Shown here piece after piece: positions 1 through 7,375 of a stretch of 29,053 bases of DNA. Made by a program: the position numbers and the translations under genes. This DNA comes from DATIKM01 sp035477595 (GTDB lineage Bacteria > Armatimonadota > Chthonomonadetes > Chthonomonadales > CAJBBX01), in NCBI GenBank assembly GCA_035477595.1, contig DATIKM010000162.1, positions 1 through 29,053 of the forward strand, given 5' to 3'. Every line of letters starts with the position of its first letter. Position 1 is the first letter of the stretch. The notes beneath the pieces were generated by a model. The model was given only the letters and a program-made list of their open reading frames with translations. It did not search any database and was not told the origin of the DNA.

Positions 1-626
1 CGCCCCTGACGCGCATTCACATCTTCGCGCTGATCGACGAGCTGCTCCAGATATGCAGCGTCCACAAAGAGAGCGGTGAGAGCGCCAAGGCCGAGGAGGT
101 CGGTGACCAACTCGGCATCGTCTTCGACAGTGATCCCACGAACAAAGTGGTTGTCTTCACGCGCTGGATTTACACGCTCGAGTATCTGGCACGCCGCTGG
201 CGCCACTTCCGACCGCTCCTCTTCCATGGCAGCATGAGCCCGCAGGAGCGCGAGCGGGTGGTTGGGAGCTTCAAGCAGGATGGTCGCCTCCTGCTCATGT
301 CGGTGAAGGCCGCTGGTCGCGGGCTCAACCTGCAGGAGGCGAGCTACGTCTATCACTTCGACCTCACCTGGAACCCGATGGACCAGCGGCAGGCAGAAGA
401 CAGATGCTGGCGCCAGGGCCAGAGGAAGACGGTGTTCGTCTACAGCTACGTCCAGCAAGGAACGATTGAGGAACGCATTCATCAGGTCCTGCAGCGCAAA
501 TCGCACCTCTTTGGCGCCTACGTCGACACGATGGCGGAGGACACCGATGCGACCGTTCAGGCGAAGTGGTCCATCGAGGAGCTCAAGGAGTTGCTCCGCC
601 CCTCGCACGAGCGCGCCCCGCGGTAG
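1..626 (+). CDS. SNF2-family DNA helicase/ATPase, C-terminal part (5' end outside window)
   Basis: The reading frame is already open at base 3 and ends at TAG 624-626, so only the last ~207 residues are seen. They form the second RecA-like lobe of a SNF2/RapA-type ATPase. KVVVFTRW begins the lobe, LFHGSMSPQERERVV is the helicase IV-like region, AGRGLNLQEASYVYHFD is motif V, and NPMDQRQAEDRCWRQGQ is motif VI, close to the usual QAxDRxxRxGQ with its arginine finger. Members of this family translocate on duplex DNA and remodel protein-DNA complexes. They occur in housekeeping roles and in defence or restriction islands; the missing N-terminus and upstream genes would decide which. The stretch looks less GC-extreme than the genes to its right. 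An internal GTG at 147 is in frame but lies within the domain and is not a start. Confidence 0.9.
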   Translation, partial: PLTRIHIFALIDELLQICSVHKESGESAKAEEVGDQLGIVFDSDPTNKVVVFTRWIYTLEYLARRWRHFRPLLFHGSMSPQERERVVGSFKQDGRLLLMSVKAAGRGLNLQEASYVYHFDLTWNPMDQRQAEDRCWRQGQRKTVFVYSYVQQGTIEERIHQVLQRKSHLFGAYVDTMAEDTDATVQAKWSIEELKELLRPSHERAPR

Positions 627-705
627 CAGACTCCGACCCCGGCAGGAGACGGGGCCCGCTAGTAAAACCACCGCCCCACGAAGCTCCTCAGGAGGCGCCC
701 CCACC

Positions 706-1899
706 ATGGTAGATGCGCCGCCGCTCCCGGTACGACGCCTGACGCCTGCCGGTGAGCACTGCTTCTTCGGGTACTACGACGTGCGGGCCTGCAGTTCGGA
801 GGGCCGCCACCTGTGCCACCGCGTCGGCTTCCGGGACCGCTTCCCGGCGCCGGGCGACGCGGCAGAGGTGGGTCTCGTCGATCTCGCGCTGGACGCCGAG
901 CCCGGATTCGCCCCGTTCGGTGAGACCCTCGCGTGGAACTTCCAGCAGGGCTCGATGCTCCAGTGGCTACCCGGCTCGCAGGACGGCTGCGTGTACAACG
1001 TCTACGAGGCCGGTCGCTTCGGGGCCGCGATCCGCGACGTGCGGACGGGCGAGCGCCGCCTCCTGCCGCTGCCCGTCGCGAACATCGCGCCCGACGGCTC
1101 CGCCGCTCTCTGCATAGACATGGCACGCCTCTACGACTTCCGGCCCGGGTACGGCTACGAGGAAGCCCCCGACCCCTGCGCGAACGAACCGGCCCCATCC
1201 GGCAGCGGCATCTGGCGCATGGCGATACCCTCCGGCGACGTGCGGCGCCTGCTCTCGCTCGCCGAAGCAGCCGCCTTCGTCGAGCGCTGCGGCTGGCGCA
1301 CTGAAGACCGCAAGGTGGTGGTGAACCACCTCACCTTCTGCCCCGACGGAAGCCGCTTCGTGTTCCTGCTCCGCACCTTCCCGGAGCGCCCAGGCGGCGA
1401 CTGGGAGACCTTCCTCCTCAGCGCCAGCGCCGGCGGAAGCGACCTCCGGCTGCACCCGGTCTGGGGCATGGCCTCCCACTACCACTGGCGCGACGCCTCG
1501 ACGCTGCTCGTGTGGGCCAGGCCCGGCCCAGGCGCGGCCGGCCAGCTCCTCCTGCTGGACGATCGGACCGGCGAGACCCGGCCTCTGGACGACGTCTTCT
1601 GCGCTGACGGGCACTGCTCGTGGTCGCCGGACCGACGCTGGGTCCTCTACGACGGCTACCCGGAGGGCGAGGGGCCCCGCCGCTCGCTCATCCTGTACGA
1701 CACGGCGACCCGGCGCGGCGCGACCGTCGGCCAGTTCCTCTCGGAACACACGCAGGGCGAGCAGGTCGACCTCCGCTGCGATCTGCACCCGCGCTGGATG
1801 CCGGGCGGCCGCTCCGTCACCCTCGACTCGATCCACGAGGGGTATCGCGCGGTCTACCACGTCGACCTCGACGGCGCAATGGAGGCCATCTCGCGATGA
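706..1899 (+). CDS. Oligogalacturonate-lyase-like beta-propeller protein
   Basis: This 397-residue protein has no signal peptide, so it is predicted to be cytoplasmic. The ATG at 706 is chosen because AGGAGG lies at about 690-695; the open frame extends further upstream but there overlaps the helicase gene. Successive segments look like TolB/WD40-like propeller blades: an N-terminal FFGYYDV, NFQQGSMLQW, ANIAPDGS, HLTFCPDGSRFVF, GHCSWSPDRRWVLYDGYP and DLHPRWMPGG. The combination of GSMLQW-type blades, conserved histidines (HLTF, SHYHW, GHCSW, DLHPRW) and a Q-rich loop before the DLHPRW blade resembles the oligogalacturonate lyase family, which cleaves unsaturated pectin disaccharides in the cytoplasm with a metal cofactor. 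Many relatives are uncharacterised, so lyase activity is inferred. The adjacent glycosidase genes fit a glycan-degradation role. Confidence 0.65.
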   Translation: MVDAPPLPVRRLTPAGEHCFFGYYDVRACSSEGRHLCHRVGFRDRFPAPGDAAEVGLVDLALDAEPGFAPFGETLAWNFQQGSMLQWLPGSQDGCVYNVYEAGRFGAAIRDVRTGERRLLPLPVANIAPDGSAALCIDMARLYDFRPGYGYEEAPDPCANEPAPSGSGIWRMAIPSGDVRRLLSLAEAAAFVERCGWRTEDRKVVVNHLTFCPDGSRFVFLLRTFPERPGGDWETFLLSASAGGSDLRLHPVWGMASHYHWRDASTLLVWARPGPGAAGQLLLLDDRTGETRPLDDVFCADGHCSWSPDRRWVLYDGYPEGEGPRRSLILYDTATRRGATVGQFLSEHTQGEQVDLRCDLHPRWMPGGRSVTLDSIHEGYRAVYHVDLDGAMEAISR

Positions 1900-2144
1900 A
1901 GCACGCAATGCCCATCTGCTGCGAGCTGTGCTGTCCCAGCAGGTTGCTCAGTGAGGGGTCGTCCCTTGGTGCGGTGTGGTTGCCAACGCTGCATCTCAGT
2001 GAGCTCCTCGTTAGCCATGTTCGTCCATGAGTGCACATCGCACTGCAGCGCTGCCCATCACTGAGCGCCGCGAGCTGGTTCGGGAGATCACAAGCGGCGC
2101 CGTGCTGAAGGTGTCAGCGGGTGCGGAGCGCAAGGAGACAAGCC

Positions 2145-3797
2145 ATGCCCGACCGTCGTGAGTTCCTGAAGCACAGCGCTGGCGCCCTGGCTACAGCGGC
2201 CCTGGCTGCCCGCGCCAGTGCCGAGCGGGCCGGCGTCCGGTTCGAGAGGCCCGCTGCGGTCCTGGACGCGTGGGACTACGTCGAGGTGGTGGTGCGCGTC
2301 CAGAGGCCAGACGCGCCCAACCCGTTCGTCGATGCGGAAGTGCGCGGCACGCTCACGGGACCGCGCGGCCGTACGCTCAACGTCGACGGGTTCTGCGACT
2401 CCGAGGACGGAACGGTGCACCGCATCCGGTTCATGCCCACCGCTCCCGGGCGCCACCGCTACACGGTCACCTACCGCGACCGCGCGGGGGTCGCCGCCGC
2501 GACGGGCGCCTTCACCGCTCGCAGAGGGAGGCGGCGCGGCGGCGTGCGGGTCGACCCGGCGTACCCATGGCACTTCGTCTGGGCTGCCACAGGCGAGAGA
2601 TACTTCTACAACGGCACGACCGCTTACTGGCTCGCGGGGAACGACGACGCACGCATACAAGCCGCCCTCGACCGGCTCGCACGTCTACGCGTGAACCGGG
2701 TCCGCGCCGCTCTGAGCGGGCGTGTGCGCGACGGCCGCGCGTGGCACGAGGAGGTGTTCGCGAGCCCACGGTTCCGCTTCGTGCTCGACCCGTGGCCGGC
2801 CGCGCGCCCGGACGACGTGGAGAACCCAGGCTACGACATCACGCGGTTCCACCTCCCCTTCTGGCGACGCTACGAGGGCATGGTGCGCCACGCGCGCGGT
2901 CTTGACATGGTCGTCTCGATCATCTTCTACGTCGACGGCGCCCGGCCGGGCGTATACCCGTTCCCGAGAACCGGCCCCGTCACGCCAGACGAGGAGCGTT
3001 TCTACCGGTATGCGGCGGCCCGGTTCGCGGCGTTCAGCAACGTGATGTGGGACGTGACAAACGAATGGCATCTCTTCCGCAATGAGCCCTGGGTGCGGCA
3101 CATGGGCGCCTACTTGCGCTCCCGCGACCCGTACGGGCACCTCATCTCGGTGCACGGGCATGGGGAGTTCCCCTTCCGGAGCGACCCGTGGGCGGACTAC
3201 GCCCTGCACCAGAGCTGGGACGAGCACGGCGGCCACGCGTTCATGCTCCAGAAGCGCCGGCAACAGGCCGACACGGGCCGGCCGATGCCGCAGGTGAACG
3301 AGGAGTACGGCTACGAGGACCACTATCCGCCGTGGGGCGGAGGTAAGCTGCCGCCCGCCCGCTCCCCCGACAACCGCCGGCGACTGGCCTGGGGCATGGT
3401 GATGGCGGGAGGCTACCAGACCACGGGCGAGCGGGCCACGCCCGCCGGCGGCTGGATCAACGGTTACGGCGACGACACGATGACGATGCTCGTGGGCTAC
3501 GGCCACATGCGCGCCTTCTTCGAGTCGTTCCCATGGTGGCGGTGCAACCCGCGCAACGAGCTGACCGACTCCGGCGCCATGTGCCTGGCCGAGCCCGGTC
3601 GGACGTACGCGCTCTACCTGCCGGAGGGCAGGCCGGCTGCCCTGCGGATGGCGGCGGGGCGGTACCGCGTGCGCGAGTACGACCCTGCAGCGGGCACGTG
3701 GCGCCGGCAACCGAACGCCGATGGCGCCGCCGGACCGTGGCGCGCGGAAGGCACGAGCGGCGGCGCGGACCGCGCCTACCTGCTGGAGCGTCGGTAG
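2145..3797 (+). CDS. Tat-exported DUF5060/DUF4038 clan GH-A glycoside hydrolase
   Basis: The protein has 550 residues. The ATG at 2145 is preceded by AAGGAG (2132-2137). The N-terminus reads DRREFLKHSAGALATAALA, a twin-arginine signal, so a folded protein is exported. Residues ~33-125 form an Ig-like DUF5060 domain (RPAAVLDAWDYVEVVVRV, then RIRFMPTAPGRHRYTVTYRD). Residues ~140-470 form an apiosidase-like (DUF4038) TIM barrel. The likely acid/base is E307 in MWDVTNEWH and the nucleophile is E386 or E387 in PQVNEEYGY. The last ~80 residues form a small beta domain of the collagen-binding-like type often found at the end of this family. Characterised relatives act on plant side-chain sugars such as apiose; the substrate here is unknown. 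The start lies 245 bp after the propeller gene. The next glycosidase gene at 4803 encodes a related architecture without a signal. Confidence 0.8.
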   Translation: MPDRREFLKHSAGALATAALAARASAERAGVRFERPAAVLDAWDYVEVVVRVQRPDAPNPFVDAEVRGTLTGPRGRTLNVDGFCDSEDGTVHRIRFMPTAPGRHRYTVTYRDRAGVAAATGAFTARRGRRRGGVRVDPAYPWHFVWAATGERYFYNGTTAYWLAGNDDARIQAALDRLARLRVNRVRAALSGRVRDGRAWHEEVFASPRFRFVLDPWPAARPDDVENPGYDITRFHLPFWRRYEGMVRHARGLDMVVSIIFYVDGARPGVYPFPRTGPVTPDEERFYRYAAARFAAFSNVMWDVTNEWHLFRNEPWVRHMGAYLRSRDPYGHLISVHGHGEFPFRSDPWADYALHQSWDEHGGHAFMLQKRRQQADTGRPMPQVNEEYGYEDHYPPWGGGKLPPARSPDNRRRLAWGMVMAGGYQTTGERATPAGGWINGYGDDTMTMLVGYGHMRAFFESFPWWRCNPRNELTDSGAMCLAEPGRTYALYLPEGRPAALRMAAGRYRVREYDPAAGTWRRQPNADGAAGPWRAEGTSGGADRAYLLERR

Positions 3798-3804
3798 AGC
3801 CGCC

Positions 3805-4760
3805 ATGCAGACTCGACTCCGAGTATGGCTGTCGGCCCCACTCGCCGCCGCCACGCCAGGTCTGTCCGCCGCCGGCGGCGAGCGTGGAGGTCAGCCACTC
3901 AACCATCGGCCGCAGCCTGTACTGTGACTGCAAGGTGGTCGCGGACCTGGACGGCGACGGGCGCCTCGACGCCATCGTGGCGGGCGGCAGACCGCGCAGC
4001 ACGCTCGCTCTCTATCGCGCTCCGGACTGGCGCAGGCGAGTGTACGACGGGGTGGACGAGGAGTCACGACGGACGTGGCCGCCGCCGGCACGGAGCGCGG
4101 TCGCGATCCGGGTCTGGTGGCGCCGGTTGGCGAGCGCGGCGAGATCCGGAACTACACCAAACCCGCGGCATCATGGCGGCCCGTTCACGGCGCCGTGGCG
4201 GCGCACGACGATCGGCAGGCAGGCGCGCTGCGTCCACGATGTCGTGATCGCCGACTTCGACGGCGACCGCCTGCTGGATGTGGCCGGGCGAGTCCAGGAC
4301 GGCCCAATGGTGGTCTGGCGCCGCTCGGGTGGCCTCTGGTCCTCCGTCGTCGTCCGCTCCGAGGGCGGTGGCGAGGACATGGCCGCGGGCGACCTGAACC
4401 GCGACGGTAGGCCCGACTTGGTGGAGAACGGCTACTGGCTCGATTGTCCGCGCACGCTGGGCGGCGGCGCCTGGGCGCGCCACCGGTTCGCCGCCGTGGC
4501 GCCTGATCAGGCATCGGTCTGGCCTTTCCGACATCGACGGCGATCGGCGCCTCGACGTGGTGCTGGGACCGTCCGAGGAGTGTGGCCGCATCGGATGGTT
4601 CCATGCGCCGGCGGACGCGCGCAAGTCGCCGTGGCCGGCGCGGACGGTCCTGGAGGCCGCCGACCACGTCCACGGCCCGCGGGTCGCCGATGCCTCCGTG
4701 CTGGCGGTCGGCTACAACGGCAATGCCCTGCCGTGGAGGCGTGGCGCTTTCGCACTCGCC
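3805..4760 (+). pseudogene. FG-GAP/VCBS-repeat protein gene broken by several frameshifts
   Basis: An ATG at 3805 opens a signal-peptide-like stretch (MQTRLRVWLSAPLAAATPG), but this frame stops at ~3927. The protein signal then moves between frames. ADLDGDGRLDAIVAGG (~3940-3990) is in a second frame. VAAAGTERGRDPGLVAPVGE (~4074-4135) is back in the first. ADFDGDRLLDVAGR and AGDLNRDGRPDLVENGYW (~4250-4440) are again in the second. SDIDGDRRLDVVLGP (~4527-4570) is in the third, which runs on without a stop into the next gene. Each segment carries the calcium-loop pattern DxDGDGxxD of FG-GAP/VCBS propeller blades, normally part of one secreted protein of 350-400 residues. At least four frame changes are needed to join them. 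The end is approximate. True decay and assembly indels are both possible; the flanking genes have intact frames. Confidence 0.8.
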
Positions 4761-4802
4761 CGCAAGCCGGTTCGGCGGAGCCAGGGGAGAAAGGAGACTG
4801 GG

Positions 4803-6260
4803 GTGACATCGCCCATTCCCGGAAACTGGACCCGAGAGGTGGAGCAGTACGGACTCTTCGAGGTGGCGCTGCGGTGCGGGAGCATCGCCGACCCCGGCGC
4901 GCCTGCGCCGCTGGTGCTGCAGATGAGCGGCCCGGAGGGCGAGCCAGTGGGCGAGGCGGCGGGCTTCTGGGACGGCGGGAACGTCTACCGCGCCCGATGG
5001 ATGCCGGACCGCCCGGGCCGATGGCGCTTCGCAACACAGAGCGCGCACCCCGAGCTCATCACGCGAGGCGAGTTCGACTGCGGACCGGCGCCGGAGGGTT
5101 CGCACGGGCCCGTGCTGGTGGCGAGCCGCCACTTCCGCCACGTGGACGGCGCCCCGCATTTCTCCTTCGGCACCACGTGCTACGCCTGGGTGCACCAGCC
5201 GATCGAGGTGCAGGAGCAGACGCTGCGGACGCTTGCGGAGGCGCCCTTCAACAAGTTGCGGATGTGCGTCTTCCCCAAGCACTACCGGTTCAACGAGAAC
5301 GAGCCGCCGATGCACCCTTACCCGGCGGCAGCGGAAGGCGGGCGCGACTTCCGCCTGCCGGACCCCGCCTTCTTTCAGCTACTGGACCGGCGCGTGGCGG
5401 ACCTGGCGCGCCTCGGCGTGCAGGCCGACGTCATCCTCTTCCACCCCTATGACCGCTGGGGCTACCCGGCGATGAACGCCCACGACCGTGACCGCTACCT
5501 GCGCTACGTCGTGGCGCGGCTCGCGGCGTTCGCCAACGTCTGGTGGTCGCTCGCTAACGAGTACGACTTCCAGCCCGTCTGGAGCGAGGAAGACTGGGAC
5601 GGTTGCTTCCGCGTGGTTCAGGCGGCGGACCCGCACGGGCGGCTGCGCTCTATCCACAACGGCGTGCGCTGGTACGACCACGGAAAACCGTGGGTCACGC
5701 ATGTTAGCGCGCAGTCCTCCGAGCTGCGGCGCGTAGCCGAGTGGCGCGACCGATGGAACAAGCCCGTCGTCGTGGACGAGTGCTGCTACGAGGGGAACAT
5801 CGAGACGCTGTGGGGCAACCTGACCGCAGAGGAGATGGCCCACCGCTTTTGGCTGGGCACGATCGGCGGCGGGTACGTCGGCCACGGCGAGACCTACCTG
5901 CACCCGTCGGACGAACTGTGGTGGTCGAAGGGCGGTGTGCTGCGCGGCGAGAGCGCGCCGCGCATCGCCTTCCTGCGCCGGATCGTGGAGGAAGGCCCTC
6001 CGACCGGCTACGAGCCGGTGCGCTGGCGCTCGGACATGTGGGCCGCCGCGCGCGACGAGACGGAGTTCCTCTTCTACTTCGGCGCGCGGCAGCCGGCCGA
6101 GTACACGTTCGACCCGCCGGTTCAGCGGCCGTTCCGCGTGGACATTCTGGATACGTGGGGCATGGCCGTGACGCCGGTCGAGGGCGTGCGCACGCCGCCG
6201 TTCCGGCTGGAGATGCCCGGCCGGCCCTACACGGCCGTTAGGCTGCGCGCCGCCGAGTGA
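4803..6260 (+). CDS. Cytoplasmic DUF5060/DUF4038/DUF5605-type glycoside hydrolase
   Basis: The protein has 485 residues. The frame is open much further upstream because it merges with the last part of the broken FG-GAP gene. The GTG at 4803 is chosen because AAAGGAG sits at 4790-4796 and because the family's N-terminus (NWTREVEQYGLFEVAL) begins just after it. There is no signal peptide. Residues ~8-95 form an Ig-like DUF5060 domain (YRARWMPDRPGRWRFAT). Residues ~105-400 form a TIM barrel with probable acid/base E253 (WSLANEYDF) and nucleophile E326 (VVVDECCYEGN). The last ~80 residues resemble the DUF5605 beta domain. This three-part order is well known from sequence databases but poorly characterised biochemically. 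It ends 3 bp before the stop codon of the convergent gene at 6264. It probably acts on imported oligosaccharides. Confidence 0.82.
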   Translation: MTSPIPGNWTREVEQYGLFEVALRCGSIADPGAPAPLVLQMSGPEGEPVGEAAGFWDGGNVYRARWMPDRPGRWRFATQSAHPELITRGEFDCGPAPEGSHGPVLVASRHFRHVDGAPHFSFGTTCYAWVHQPIEVQEQTLRTLAEAPFNKLRMCVFPKHYRFNENEPPMHPYPAAAEGGRDFRLPDPAFFQLLDRRVADLARLGVQADVILFHPYDRWGYPAMNAHDRDRYLRYVVARLAAFANVWWSLANEYDFQPVWSEEDWDGCFRVVQAADPHGRLRSIHNGVRWYDHGKPWVTHVSAQSSELRRVAEWRDRWNKPVVVDECCYEGNIETLWGNLTAEEMAHRFWLGTIGGGYVGHGETYLHPSDELWWSKGGVLRGESAPRIAFLRRIVEEGPPTGYEPVRWRSDMWAAARDETEFLFYFGARQPAEYTFDPPVQRPFRVDILDTWGMAVTPVEGVRTPPFRLEMPGRPYTAVRLRAAE

Positions 6261-6263
6261 CGC

Positions 6264-7220
6264 TCAGTAGTCGTTGAACGCGTCGTGGCCCGGGCGGAGC
6301 GTCCCGTCCGCTTCGATGAACGCCAGGCTGCCGGCTGGCCCCACCGGCCCGTGCTCGGGCCGGTGGGCGTCGGCGATCAGGCTGTGGTGCAGCAGGTAGG
6401 CGAACCACCCGATGCCGCGCTGCCGTAGCTGATCGAGCGTGTACCGGATGATCGCCACGCGAGCCGCGTCGTCCAGCGAGCCCCAGCATGTCTCCGAGGC
6501 GATGATCGGCTTGCGCGCACGCCGCGCCACGTCCACGTACTGGTCCAGCAGCCTCTCGTACTCGGCCTTCGTGCGGGAGCCGCCCGGTACCCAGTACGGG
6601 TGGATGGAGAGGAGATCGCAGATGTCGTCGACCTGCTCCAGCCCCGCACGCGCGTGGCCGGAATGGATGCCGATCGTGATGGGCGCCTGCGCACCGAGGA
6701 CCCTGCACCGGTCCCGCAGGCCCCGTAGCCACGCGTATTCCGCACCCACGATCTCCGGGATGCGGTCGGTCGGCGAAACGTACGAGAAGGGCTCGTTGCA
6801 GAGGTCCCACGCCACGATGCGGGGGTCGGCCGCGTGCGCGCCGACGACTGCCTTGAGGTAGGGGCCGAACATGTCGGCGGACTGCACCCAGCTCGCGCCG
6901 TGCAGAAAGTGGTCGATGTAGGCGCCGCCGTAGTCCAGCGTCGCGTCGTGCCGGCGGTTGAAGAGGACCGGCATCACCACGCACTCGTACCGGTCCGCTA
7001 TCGCCAGCGCCTGCTCGAAGTGGGCCGCGAACGCGGCGGGATCCCGTTTGAACGCGTCCCACGAGAGCCAGATGCGCAGCGCGTTCATGCAGGGGAAGTA
7101 TCGCTTCCCCAGCCCAATCTCGCGGTCGACCGTCGCCGCGTCGAACCGCATCCAGAGCTCAAGCCCGGTCGTGCCGTAGCTCGGCTGGTAGTTGAAACCG
7201 CGCACGGTGGACCAGTCCAT
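6264..7220 (-). CDS. Cellulase-like (GH5-type) clan GH-A glycoside hydrolase
   Basis: This 318-residue single-domain protein lacks a signal peptide. The ATG at 7220 follows a purine-rich GAGGGGG. It is a TIM barrel of the clan GH-A kind: the start is MDWSTVRGFNYQPSYG, strand 4 carries acid/base E143 in AWDLCNEPFSY, a histidine follows in LLSIHPYW, and strand 7 carries nucleophile E243 in PIIASETCWGS. Similarity is to the GH5/cellulase-like group that includes beta-mannanases and uncharacterised families; the specificity cannot be read from sequence. It is followed convergently by the DUF5060 glycosidase gene. It lies 155 bp downstream of the GH99-like gene on the same strand, so the two may be co-transcribed. 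I see no obvious terminator in that gap. Confidence 0.8.
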   Translation of the reverse strand: MDWSTVRGFNYQPSYGTTGLELWMRFDAATVDREIGLGKRYFPCMNALRIWLSWDAFKRDPAAFAAHFEQALAIADRYECVVMPVLFNRRHDATLDYGGAYIDHFLHGASWVQSADMFGPYLKAVVGAHAADPRIVAWDLCNEPFSYVSPTDRIPEIVGAEYAWLRGLRDRCRVLGAQAPITIGIHSGHARAGLEQVDDICDLLSIHPYWVPGGSRTKAEYERLLDQYVDVARRARKPIIASETCWGSLDDAARVAIIRYTLDQLRQRGIGWFAYLLHHSLIADAHRPEHGPVGPAGSLAFIEADGTLRPGHDAFNDY

Positions 7221-7375
7221 CGTCGCCCCCTCGTCCCGCGCGGCTCGCCCAGTCAGCGAGCCGGGCGCGCCTGGTCAGGCCAACGGGCGCGCCGATGGAA
7301 GTTGCGCCAGTCGGGTGCGCGTTTCCTCGTGCCGGGAGGACCGCCTGTCAGCGCGGCACGCGGAGCGGGCCCGGC

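Noticed and set aside
625..660. Possible weak hairpin terminator after the helicase gene
   Set aside because: Only a 5-bp CCCCG/CGGGG stem with no T-run; too weak to call.
1896..2161. Two short open frames (44 codons at 1896-2030 and 44 codons at 2027-2161) in the spacer before the Tat-exported glycosidase
   Set aside because: Neither shows a recognisable domain or convincing ribosome site, and the second ends inside the glycosidase gene. A degraded gene remnant is possible but cannot be supported.
3533..5452. Single 639-codon frame spanning the FG-GAP region
   Set aside because: Only the middle segments (about 3880-4060 and 4200-4505) carry real FG-GAP protein signal; the rest is out of frame with the two glycosidase genes.
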